Below the pieces are notes generated by a model that was not told the DNA's origin, searched no databases, and saw nothing but the letters and a program-made list of their open reading frames with translations. A stretch of 11,657 bases of DNA. It comes from an uncultured Pyrinomonas sp. (lineage in GTDB: Bacteria; Acidobacteriota; Blastocatellia; Pyrinomonadales; Pyrinomonadaceae). The stretch lies in NCBI GenBank assembly GCA_937135995.1, contig CAKZOF010000535.1, forward strand, positions 1 to 11,657, in the 5' to 3' direction. Every line of letters begins with the position of its first letter. Position 1 is the stretch's first letter. This document shows positions 1-5,133 of the stretch, in pieces. Both the position numbers and the translations under genes were made by a program.

Positions 1-105
1 GTGGAGTGCGAGGAGATCTTCAGCACGCTGATGGGCGAGGACGTGGAGTCGCGGCGGAAGTTCATCGAGGAGAACGCGCTCGACGTTCGCAACCTAGACG
101 TCTAA
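1..105 (+). CDS. gyrB: DNA gyrase subunit B, C-terminal end (5' partial)
   Basis: This is the last 34 codons of the ATP-hydrolysing B subunit of DNA gyrase; the rest lies left of the window. The visible frame contains a [10 protein letters not shown] stretch, then [10 protein letters not shown], and ends NLDV followed by TAA. The LMG(D/E)xVE, RR.FIE.NA and NLD(I/V) blocks are the usual end of GyrB, where the TOPRIM/C-terminal part finishes. ParE ends differently, so GyrB is preferred. Nothing is odd in the visible part. A terminator follows 23 bp after the stop, so gyrB is the last gene of its transcript. Confidence 0.9.
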   Translation: MECEEIFSTLMGEDVESRRKFIEENALDVRNLDV

Positions 106-128
106 CAGCCAAAACGGCAAACAGATCA

Positions 129-174
129 CGGCGCGCCAGCATGGCATCTCGCTACGCTCGCGCGCCGAATTTTT
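129..174 (+). terminator. Rho-independent terminator after gyrB
   Basis: An 8-bp perfect GC-only stem (CGGCGCGC at 129-136 with GCGCGCCG at 160-167) closes a 23-nt loop that can pair further inside (AGC 138-140 with GCT 151-153). It is followed at once by AATTTTT (168-174). It lies 23 bp after the gyrB stop and is oriented for plus-strand transcripts. The minus side has no comparable uninterrupted T run. Confidence 0.75.
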
Positions 175-220
175 CGCGCTAGAGACTTCGCCGCCGCGTT
201 CAGGGCGAGAAACGATGTCA

Positions 221-375
221 CCGCTTGAAAGTGAGATTTGAGTCCATCGAGCTGTTTGTTGGTTCGTATTTCTCGAAGCACTCCTCAACATATTGCTTCA
301 CAGTGGAGATTCGGGTCCATCGAGCTGTTTGTTGATCCAGCGAGAAGCACACGCGCGCGTTTCGCCGCTTGAAAG
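221..375. repeat. Imperfect tandem repeat, period 72-73 bp, two copies plus a partial third
   Basis: Copy 1 is 221-261 and copy 2 is 293-334. The last 20 bases of each (242-261 and 315-334) are identical; the first halves match with a few substitutions and one indel. An 11-base fragment of the same start (CCGCTTGAAAG) recurs at 365-375, one base before the stop codon of the minus-strand reductase gene. The two 30-bp fillers share only a short AAGCAC-like match. The array fills the space between the gyrB terminator and the convergent reductase gene. It has no coding signal. Confidence 0.75.
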
Positions 376-376
376 G

Positions 377-1531
377 TCAATCAGCGGGCCAGAAGAATCG
401 CCGGAGAAGCGTCGGTTTGAGATCGACGTAGCCTTGATCGCCGGCGATCAACTCGCGCAAGGTGCGCCGCACTCCGCGGTGCGCGCGCGCCAGTTCGATC
501 ATGCGCTCGGAGAAGGGCGCGCCCAAAAAGCTTCCGTAGAAGCGACGCCGCATTTGCGCTGCGCGTCGCAGTTCTCGTCCGAAATCTTCGCGCCAGCGCT
601 GCTCGTAAGAAGCGGCGTCTTGCGTCAGACTTTGGGCCAACAACTCCGCCGAGCGTAGCGCGTAGTAGATCCCTTCGCCCGTCACCGGATCGGCGAAACC
701 GGCGGCGTCGCCGAGCAAGGCCCATCCATTGCCGGCGGTCTGCCGCCGATCCAGCGTCTCAGCGCTCAATCCCGGAATGCGCGCAGCGTAGCGCACCAGA
801 GGCGTTCGCTCTTCCACGGACCCTTTCGCTGCCGCGCGCGAGCCGTAATAAGCGGCGATGAAGCGGCGCAGGTGGTCATCAAGCGCGCCGTGATCAAAAC
901 ACTCTTGACTCGTCGCGATGCCGAAGCAGATGTGGTCCAGTCGCGGAAAGGCCCAAGCATACCCGGTCCATCCCGGCAGAAAAGCGATCACCGTTTCGGG
1001 TTCGCGCGTCAATGGACCGCGATAACCGAAGGCGACTTCCATGTCGGCATTGGCGATGCGCCCGGCAAGACGTCTAGCGAACGAACTGTTTGCGCCATCG
1101 GCCGCCACTAGAAACTCCGCCCGAACGGCCGCTCCGGATTTGGCGCGGACGGTCCACGCCTTGCCGTCGCGTGTGAAATCGCTGGCCCGCAACTGGAACG
1201 TTTCAGCTCCAGCTCTTTCGGCTCGAAGGCGAAGGTAGTCGTCGAGCGCGCGTCGCGAGTAGATGGCGAAAGGCTCTTGCAAGCGAAGCGATAATCTTTT
1301 GCCGCTCGGCGAGATCATCTCGACGCGCGTGACGGTGCGCGCCGGAGCGTTTAGTAGATGCGGCCACGCGCGCAGCGCCTTGGAAGTGACGCCGCCGCCG
1401 CACGGCTTCGGCTCTCCATGCGGACGGCCATCGAAGAGGGCGACGCGCGCCCCGGCGCGTGCAAGTAGTTCGGCAGCGAATGACCCAGCCGGACCGGCCC
1501 CCACGATCGCAATGTCGAACAGAGCGCCCAT
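377..1531 (-). CDS. Geranylgeranyl reductase family FAD-dependent oxidoreductase
   Basis: This is a 384-residue flavoprotein of the geranylgeranyl reductase/PHBH-like group, which saturates isoprenoid double bonds (quinone side chains, lipids or pigments depending on the organism). From the N-terminus it shows the FAD Rossmann motif DIAIVGAGPAG, the family-typical KPCGGG about 30 residues later, AADGANS in mid-protein, and GDAAGFADPVTGEG, the second FAD motif. Length is normal for the family. The start is uncertain. ATG at 1531 gives MGALFDIAIVG, the usual short lead-in; TTG at 1540 has a weak GGCGGA ten bases upstream and would add three residues. The first 25 bases of the gene lie inside a segment that is duplicated 72 bp upstream. 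No pathway partner is adjacent, so the substrate is unknown; menaquinone side-chain saturation is one possibility. Confidence 0.85.
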   Translation of the reverse strand: MGALFDIAIVGAGPAGSFAAELLARAGARVALFDGRPHGEPKPCGGGVTSKALRAWPHLLNAPARTVTRVEMISPSGKRLSLRLQEPFAIYSRRALDDYLRLRAERAGAETFQLRASDFTRDGKAWTVRAKSGAAVRAEFLVAADGANSSFARRLAGRIANADMEVAFGYRGPLTREPETVIAFLPGWTGYAWAFPRLDHICFGIATSQECFDHGALDDHLRRFIAAYYGSRAAAKGSVEERTPLVRYAARIPGLSAETLDRRQTAGNGWALLGDAAGFADPVTGEGIYYALRSAELLAQSLTQDAASYEQRWREDFGRELRRAAQMRRRFYGSFLGAPFSERMIELARAHRGVRRTLRELIAGDQGYVDLKPTLLRRFFWPAD

Positions 1532-1613
1532 CGGTTTCAACGCTTGCTATTCCGCCAGCAGCGCACAAGTGCGCCGCGTCGCGATGTCGAACAGAGGCTC
1601 CATCGGTTTCGAC
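1507..1613 (-). repeat. Duplication of the reductase gene start region, 72 bp apart
   Basis: Two 35-bp segments, 1507-1541 (the gene's own start) and 1579-1613, match at 30 of 35 positions without gaps and are offset by exactly 72 bp. Both carry GAAACCGATGG, so the ATG start codon is copied. The differences include TTG to TCG at the upstream alternative start. The 37 bp between the copies is not repeated. Confidence 0.8.
1547..1603 (-). other. Possible 18-codon leader ORF created by the duplicated gene start
   Basis: The duplicated ATG at 1603 opens an 18-codon frame, MEPLFDIATRRTCALLAE, ending in TAG at 1549-1547. Its first residues mimic the reductase N-terminus (PLFDIA against ALFDIA). 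The stop lies 6 bp before the TTG and 15 bp before the ATG candidate starts of the real gene, close enough for translational coupling. There is no well-placed ribosome binding site: GAGAGG lies about 30 bases upstream. It may therefore be only a by-product of the duplication. Confidence 0.25.
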
Positions 1614-1717
1614 AGAAAATTTGTCGTTTCACCTCTCAAGAGCAATGCACGTCGCTTTCGGTTTTCTACCGCGAAACTCAACAGCGAAGATGCTTGCTTT
1701 TGCCACGCGAGCTGCGT

Positions 1718-1833
1718 CCAAACTTTGGCAGGCGCGTTTAGCCCGTCTTCGACGTGCCAGTTTGGCGCCGACTCGAGCGGCATCCGTCGGCGAGTTTCGC
1801 ACTTTTTGCAGCACCCGAGCAAATCCTCTCGGG
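1718..1833. other. Divergent spacer with two small inverted repeats
   Basis: The 427-bp region between the divergent reductase and amrB genes holds no convincing gene. Two hairpin-capable elements are visible. CCAAACTTTGGCA (1718-1730) faces TGCCAGTTTGG (1755-1765), with a 2-base bulge. CCCGAG (1814-1819) faces CTCGGG (1828-1833), a perfect 6-bp stem with an 8-base loop. Neither is followed by a T run on either strand. They may be operator or leader structures for either gene. I could not identify the reductase promoter. Confidence 0.4.
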
Positions 1834-1908
1834 CGCACGATGATAAGTTTCGCCCGAGCGGACCATCTGGGCCGAGGCCTCTCCACCGATGCCTTCTGGC
1901 GCGGCCTT

Positions 1909-1917
1909 TGGTAGAAT
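1909..1917 (+). promoter_or_regulatory. Candidate extended -10 promoter of amrBA
   Basis: TG at 1909-1910, one base, then TAGAAT at 1912-1917 (5 of 6 to TATAAT) fits an extended -10 element. No good -35 box lies at 17 bp, as is common for this promoter type. Transcription would start near 1924, leaving a leader of about 35 bases with GGAGGGAG just before the amrB ATG. Confidence 0.4.
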
Positions 1918-1958
1918 CTTTGGCGAAGCGAAAATCGGGATTTTCGAGGTGGAGGGAG

Positions 1959-2795
1959 ATGGCGACGAGCAGTCTGGTCTTTGTCGGCGTCGCTCCGCAT
2001 CCGCCGATCATGGTGCCGGAAGTCGGGCGCGAACAGGTCGCTCGGGTGGAGGGCTCCATCGCGGCGATGCGCGAATTCACGCGCCGCATCATCGCCAACC
2101 GCGCGGAGACGGTGGTGATCGTCTCGCCGCACGCGCCGCTTCAACCCGATTCGTTCGTCGTCTATGCCGATCAACAGATTCAGGGCGACTTCGCCGCTTT
2201 TCGCGCGCCGCAAACTGAAGTGCGTGCGCCCACCGATCGCACCTTGCTCCGCACGATTCAAGAGGTCGCTGCCGAGCGCGGGTATCGCATCGTGCCGCTG
2301 CGCGGTTACAAAATCGACCATGGCACTGCTGTGCCACTTTACTTTTTACAAAGAAACGGCTGGCGCGGGCGCGTCGTCGCCTTCGGTTACACCTTCCTCT
2401 CCAACGACGATCATCTGAAGTTCGGCGAGTGCATACGGCTGGCAGCGGAAAAGGCGCGCCGCCGCGTCGCGTTGGTGGCGAGCGGCGATCTCAGCCATCG
2501 TCTCAAGCCGGACGCGCCGGCAGGGTACCATCCGCAGGCGTGCCTCTTCGATGAGGAGGTCGTCGCCAGCATTCGGGCGTGCGCGCTTGAGAAGATCCCG
2601 GACATGGATCCGAACCTACGTCGCATCGCTGGCGAGTGCGGCTATCGTTCCATGCTCGTGTCGATCGGCGCGAGCCGCGACCTTCCGCGAAGGTGCGAGC
2701 TGCTCCATTACGAAGCGCCGTTCGGCGTCGGATACATGGTCGCGCAGATTTGCTCGGCCTCGTCGAGCGATGGCGAGATCCGAGGCGAAAAATGA
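1959..2795 (+). CDS. amrB: AmmeMemoRadiSam system protein B (Memo-like metalloprotein)
   Basis: A 278-residue member of the Memo family, related in fold to class III extradiol dioxygenases (LigB-like). The start ATG has GGAGGGAG directly upstream; a longer open frame to the left is not credible. Metal-site residues known from human MEMO1 have visible counterparts: His14 in APHPPIM, His58 in VIVSPHAP, His121 in KIDHGTAVPL, the SGDLSH block with Asp177 and His180, and Cys227 in AGECGYR. It overlaps amrA by ATGA, so the two are translationally coupled. In many bacteria and archaea these two genes accompany a radical SAM protein; that third gene is not in this window. Biochemical function in bacteria is unsettled; iron or copper binding and redox roles are discussed for the human protein. 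Confidence 0.88.
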   Translation: MATSSLVFVGVAPHPPIMVPEVGREQVARVEGSIAAMREFTRRIIANRAETVVIVSPHAPLQPDSFVVYADQQIQGDFAAFRAPQTEVRAPTDRTLLRTIQEVAAERGYRIVPLRGYKIDHGTAVPLYFLQRNGWRGRVVAFGYTFLSNDDHLKFGECIRLAAEKARRRVALVASGDLSHRLKPDAPAGYHPQACLFDEEVVASIRACALEKIPDMDPNLRRIAGECGYRSMLVSIGASRDLPRRCELLHYEAPFGVGYMVAQICSASSSDGEIRGEK

Positions 2796-3322
2796 CAGTC
2801 GTCAGTGTAGATCGGGGGCTGGTCTCTTTGGCGCGTTGTGCCGTCGAAGAGTATCTTCTGCGCGGGCACGTCATCAAACCCTCGGTGACAGAGCCTTCGG
2901 CGCAGGCCGCGTGTTTCGTCTGCATCAAGACGCGCGACGGAAAGCTGCGCGGTTGCATGGGGACCACCGAACCATCCAAACCGAGTCTCGCCGAAGAGGT
3001 CATCGCCAACGCCATCAACGCCGCCACGCGCGACCCGCGCTTTGTGCCTGTCTCCGCGGAAGAACTTCCATCACTGCGCTTCTCGGTCGACGTCTTGTCG
3101 AGACTCGAACCGACCACACCGGATAAGTTGGATCCGCGAACCTACGGCGTTCTGGTGGAAGACGAACGACGAACCAAACGAGGGTTGCTCCTGCCAGCCA
3201 TCGAGGGTATCGAAACGGTGGAACAACAGCTCGCCATCGCCATGTACAAGGCCGGCTTGCGAGCCGACGAATCCTTCAAGATCTACCGCTTCACCGTCCA
3301 ACGATTTCGCGAAGAGGAGTGA
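2792..3322 (+). CDS. amrA: AmmeMemoRadiSam system protein A (AMMECR1 domain)
   Basis: A 176-residue protein consisting of one AMMECR1 domain. The hallmark LRGCMGT (residues 52-58; the family consensus is LRGCIGT) is present, preceded by AACFVCIKTRDGK. It is followed by the family's acidic and helical stretch SLAEEVIANAINAATRDPRF and, near the end, GLLLPAIEGIETVEQQL. The start overlaps the amrB stop in an ATGA, and GAGGCGAAA inside the amrB end can serve as ribosome binding site. The molecular function of AMMECR1 proteins is not established. The conserved Cys55 in the RGC motif suggests a catalytic or binding role. Full length, with no anomalies. Confidence 0.9.
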   Translation: MTVVSVDRGLVSLARCAVEEYLLRGHVIKPSVTEPSAQAACFVCIKTRDGKLRGCMGTTEPSKPSLAEEVIANAINAATRDPRFVPVSAEELPSLRFSVDVLSRLEPTTPDKLDPRTYGVLVEDERRTKRGLLLPAIEGIETVEQQLAIAMYKAGLRADESFKIYRFTVQRFREEE

Positions 3323-3360
3323 AACGTAGGTCCTCGGTCGATCCACCCGCCAACCCGACG

Positions 3361-3380
3361 GCCGCTGGCGCGAAAGCGGC
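3361..3380. other. Small hairpin after amrA
   Basis: GCCGCT (3361-3366) and AGCGGC (3375-3380) form a perfect 6-bp stem with an 8-base loop, 38 bp after the amrA stop. No T run follows on the plus strand, so it is at best a weak terminator or an RNA 3'-end stabiliser. Confidence 0.35.
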
Positions 3381-3382
3381 TG

Positions 3383-3422
3383 AAACAAAAAATCCGCTGC
3401 ATACGCGAGAAGCATGCAGCGG
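3383..3422 (-). terminator. Strong minus-strand intrinsic terminator
   Basis: A perfect 9-bp stem (CCGCTGCAT at 3394-3402 with ATGCAGCGG at 3414-3422) and 11-base loop are followed, reading the minus strand, by ATTTTTTGTTT (3393-3383). The plus strand has no T run after the stem, so the element terminates leftward transcription only. No protein gene of good quality lies to its right on that strand, which points to a small RNA. Confidence 0.75.
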
Positions 3423-3446
3423 GCAAGATCCACAGGAGGAAAGGGA
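3383..3446 (-). ncRNA. Candidate small RNA of about 60 nt with an anti-Shine-Dalgarno segment
   Basis: A complete minimal transcription unit lies on the minus strand: a consensus-like promoter (3479-3451), a predicted start near 3446-3444 and a strong intrinsic terminator ending at 3383. The RNA would begin with a C/U-rich single-stranded part containing CCUUUCCUCCUGUGG. The core CCUCCU (complement of 3434-3439) is complementary to AGGAGG ribosome binding sites. The terminator hairpin follows. No open frame of note fits inside. C/U-rich small RNAs that mask ribosome binding sites are a known style of regulator; assigning that role here is inference. Alternatively it is a spurious short transcript. 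Confidence 0.5.
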
Positions 3447-3450
3447 TTTT

Positions 3451-3479
3451 ATTTTGCAATAAAGCGGCCCGTGTGTCAA
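3451..3479 (-). promoter_or_regulatory. Sigma-70 type promoter reading leftward into the hairpin
   Basis: On the minus strand a perfect TTGACA (3479-3474) is followed by a 17-base spacer and CAAAAT (3456-3451; 4 of 6 to TATAAT). AT-rich sequence continues to 3446. It drives away from wrbA, towards the terminator about 30 bases downstream. Confidence 0.55.
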
Positions 3480-3538
3480 ATCGCGCCACAGTCCTTTCAT
3501 CTGTCGAGGATTGGGTGCGCAAAAAGAGTTGAGCCAGT

Positions 3539-3631
3539 CGCTGTCGGCAAAGAGACCAAAGCCTTTACTCGTTGGTAGATCGCGCCGATTGCCCGGGCAC
3601 CCGCTTTCGGCGAAGAGACGGAAGCCTTTAC
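3539..3631. repeat. 30-bp direct repeat with 63-bp period
   Basis: Segments 3539-3568 and 3602-3631 match at 26 of 30 positions without gaps. Both end in AAGCCTTTAC. The 33 bp between them is unrelated. On the minus strand in one frame the copies read KGFGLFADS and KGFRLFAES. Three of the four differences fall at third codon positions, which is suggestive of coding but far too few changes to be proof. Confidence 0.7.
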
Positions 3632-3728
3632 ACCGCTCGGTGGCTCGTGCTACAAACTCGCCTGAAGCGAACCGATCTCGAAGCAAGCCGGACCACCGAC
3701 TCGATTTTCCGGTCCGCTCTTCGGGAAG

Positions 3729-3746
3729 AATTTGTTGTGACAAATT
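3729..3746 (+). promoter_or_regulatory. Palindromic operator candidate upstream of wrbA
   Basis: AATTTGT (3729-3735) and ACAAATT (3740-3746) form a perfect 7-bp inverted repeat around TGTG. The half-sites TTTGT-N4-ACAAA have the spacing of an FNR/CRP-family box (TTGAT-N4-ATCAA). The element ends 6 bp before the ribosome binding site and 16 bp before the wrbA start, so a bound protein would block initiation. It is AT-rich in a GC-rich setting. The regulator is unknown. Confidence 0.5.
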
Positions 3747-3762
3747 TCAGCTGGAGGCAAGC

Positions 3763-4380
3763 ATGGCAGTCAAGGTTCAGGTCATCTTTTACAGTATGTA
3801 CGGTCACATCTACAAAATGGCCGAAGCCGTGGCGGCAGGGGCCCGAGAAGTCGAGGGTGCGGAGGTTTCGCTCTATCAGGTGCCGGAACTCGTACCCGAC
3901 GAAATTTTGGAGAAGACCGGTGCTAAAGCAGCGAAAGAGGCTTTCGCTCATGTGCCCACGGCGCGGCCCGAGCAACTAGCTGACGCCGATGCGATCATCT
4001 TCGGCACGCCGACACGCTTCGGCAACATGTGCGCGCAGATGCGCAACTTTCTCGACCAGACCGGCAATCTGTGGGCCAAGGGCGCGCTCGTCGGCAAGGT
4101 CGGAAGCGTCTTTACCTCCACCGCTACGCAGCACGGTGGGCAGGAGACCACCATCACGAGCTTCCATCTGACGTTGCTTCATCACGGCATGATCATCGTT
4201 GGCGTACCTTATTCGGAGCAGCGATTGCTCACAATGGACGAGATCACGGGCAGCAGCCCGTATGGCGCCGCGACCATTACGGGCGGCGATGGCTCGCGTC
4301 AACCAAGCGAGAACGAACTGGCCATCGCTCGGTTTCAAGGACGGCATGTCGCCGAGATCGCGCGCAAACTGGTCCGGTGA
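3763..4380 (+). CDS. wrbA: NAD(P)H:quinone oxidoreductase, WrbA type
   Basis: A 205-residue flavodoxin-like FMN protein, normal length for WrbA, which reduces quinones by two electrons and so limits semiquinone and superoxide formation in the cytoplasm. Visible signatures in order: [16 protein letters not shown] (phosphate-binding loop), [44 protein letters not shown] and a final [14 protein letters not shown] helix. GGAGG at 3753-3757 fixes the ATG; the open frame extending left to 3511 runs through repeats and is not part of the protein. A palindromic operator lies just upstream. A 72-bp gap separates it from the rhodanese gene in the same direction, so cotranscription is possible. Confidence 0.9.
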   Translation: MAVKVQVIFYSMYGHIYKMAEAVAAGAREVEGAEVSLYQVPELVPDEILEKTGAKAAKEAFAHVPTARPEQLADADAIIFGTPTRFGNMCAQMRNFLDQTGNLWAKGALVGKVGSVFTSTATQHGGQETTITSFHLTLLHHGMIIVGVPYSEQRLLTMDEITGSSPYGAATITGGDGSRQPSENELAIARFQGRHVAEIARKLVR

Positions 4381-4452
4381 TCAAGCGCTGGCAAAGGCAA
4401 AGTTCAATGATCACTTACCTTTCCCGAAACACTTTCGAGGAGGAGGCGAAAG

Positions 4453-4902
4453 ATGAAGCGTTTCATCGCCTGTATGCTTTTCGTGGCGTTGCTTTGTGTG
4501 TTGGTCGTCTCTGCGCAGCAGAACGGACCGCTCAAACAGAAGCCGAGCAGACCTTCCGAAGTCGAGCGCATCACGGTGGAAGAACTCAAAGAGAAGATCG
4601 CCAAGGGCGAACCAGTGGTGGTGCTCGACGTGCGCTCCGGGGCGTCATATGATTCAAGCGATCAGACGATCAAGGGCGCGCGGCGCATTGCTCCTGACGA
4701 GATCGAGAAACATTTGCAGGAGCTTCCCAAGGATCGCGAGATCGTCACTTTCTGCACTTGACCGAGCGAGGGAACGAGCGCCCGTGTGGCGCTGATGCTC
4801 ATCAACAACGGGTTCACTCGCGTGCGCGCTCTCAAGGGTGGATGGGAGGCGTGGGTTGCTGCCGGTGGACCAGTCGAACCGAAGAAAAAAGAAGCGCCCT
4901 GA
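4453..4902 (+). CDS. Secreted rhodanese-domain protein with in-frame TGA at the catalytic cysteine (candidate selenoprotein)
   Basis: Read through one TGA (4759-4761), the frame gives 149 residues. It begins with a signal peptide (KRF, then a hydrophobic run to VVSA-QQ) and continues as a single rhodanese domain: ERITVEELKEKI, VVVLDVRSG, IKGARRIAPDEI, EIVTFCT, then PSEGTSARVALMLINNGF, LKGGWEAWVAAGG and a lysine-rich tail ending at TGA 4900-4902. Related rhodaneses have CxCP(N/S)E.(T/S)SA here. The TGA replaces the second Cys, which is the nucleophile by the C-X4-(R/T) loop spacing. The 46 codons after it are intact and domain-like, and a SECIS-like hairpin follows. GAGGAGGAGG precedes the ATG. 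A gene caller would report only 102 residues ending FCT. The alternative is a single TGC to TGA nonsense mutation. Confidence 0.65.
4759..4800 (+). promoter_or_regulatory. In-frame UGA and bacterial SECIS-like stem-loop
   Basis: After UGA (4759-4761) the RNA can fold as GAGC (4764-4767) with GCUC (4797-4800), an internal loop, and a perfect 6-bp upper stem AGCGCC (4777-4782) with GGCGCU (4788-4793). The stem closes a 5-base loop CGUGU. The loop begins 22 bases after UGA and has G as its second base. Both points fit the general description of bacterial SECIS elements (apical loop about 16-37 bases downstream, with a G in its first two positions). The structure lies inside the coding region, as it must in bacteria. 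Short stems arise by chance in GC-rich DNA, so this is supporting evidence only. Confidence 0.5.
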
Positions 4903-4925
4903 ACGAGAAATCTTCCGATCTCGCT

Positions 4926-4973
4926 GCCGCATCGAACCGCGTGAATAAGGGGCTACGCAGGGTTCGATGCGGC
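4926..4973. other. Long perfect inverted repeat after the rhodanese gene
   Basis: GCCGCATCGAACC (4926-4938) pairs perfectly with 4961-4973 (13 bp). It extends inward by GCGT (4939-4942) with ACGC (4955-4958) across a 2-base bulge, leaving a 12-base loop. It begins 24 bp after the rhodanese stop. Neither strand has a T run after it, so it is not a standard terminator. It may end or stabilise the rhodanese transcript, or be a protein-binding site or part of an RNA. Confidence 0.6.
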
Positions 4974-4983
4974 GTCGAGGAAT

Positions 4984-5005
4984 GGCGCTGAAGAACAGCA
5001 GCGCC
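4984..5005. other. Second hairpin in the rhodanese-merR spacer
   Basis: GGCGCTG (4984-4990) and CAGCGCC (4999-5005) form a perfect 7-bp stem around an 8-base loop, 10 bp after the long inverted repeat. No T run follows. The pair of hairpins sits in a 231-bp spacer that otherwise shows only the mer promoter at its right end. Confidence 0.45.
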
Positions 5006-5092
5006 GGAAGCCGCGCGCCTCGCCATCTTCCCGCTGCCTCACGACTGCACAGCCATTCTATGGTCCTCTCGTTTTAAACTCTCTCCGCAAGC

Positions 5093-5124
5093 TTGACTCT
5101 GGAGTTCGGTCGAGGGTGTAAACT
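5093..5124 (+). promoter_or_regulatory. MerR-type promoter and operator of the mer operon
   Basis: TTGACT (5093-5098) and TAAACT (5119-5124) are separated by 20 bp, the overlong spacing typical of promoters twisted into activity by MerR-family proteins (TGTAAA at 5117 would give 18). Between them ACTCT (5096-5100) faces AGGGT (5113-5117), resembling operators of the MerR/ZntR/PbrR group (ACTCT...AGGGTGT). It reads into merR itself, unlike the divergent arrangement of Tn501, so merR should be induced together with the resistance genes. Confidence 0.65.
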
Positions 5125-5133
5125 CTCCTGTGG

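Noticed and set aside
221..375. CRISPR-like array, because period is about 72 bp and the units contain TTGAAAG.
   Set aside because: Only two to three imperfect copies, repeats of unequal length, no cas genes, and similar two-copy repeats elsewhere contain gene starts; not a CRISPR.
1263..1958. Long plus-strand extension upstream of amrB (frame open from 1263).
   Set aside because: The extension overlaps the reductase gene antisense and the divergent spacer, has no domain-like content, and a clear ribosome binding site precedes the ATG at 1959.
3291..3743. 150-codon minus-strand frame in the amrA-wrbA spacer.
   Set aside because: It reads through a strong terminator and promoter and overlaps the amrA end; only the small repeat hints at coding, which is too little to call a gene.
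4453..4761. A complete 102-residue protein ending FCT.
   Set aside because: It would be a rhodanese cut exactly at its active site, while the same frame continues with the rest of the domain after a single TGA.
4926..4973. tRNA or tRNA-Sec fragment, because GGTTCGATGC resembles a T arm.
   Set aside because: The sequence is one arm of a simple perfect hairpin; no acceptor stem, anticodon arm or CCA end can be drawn.
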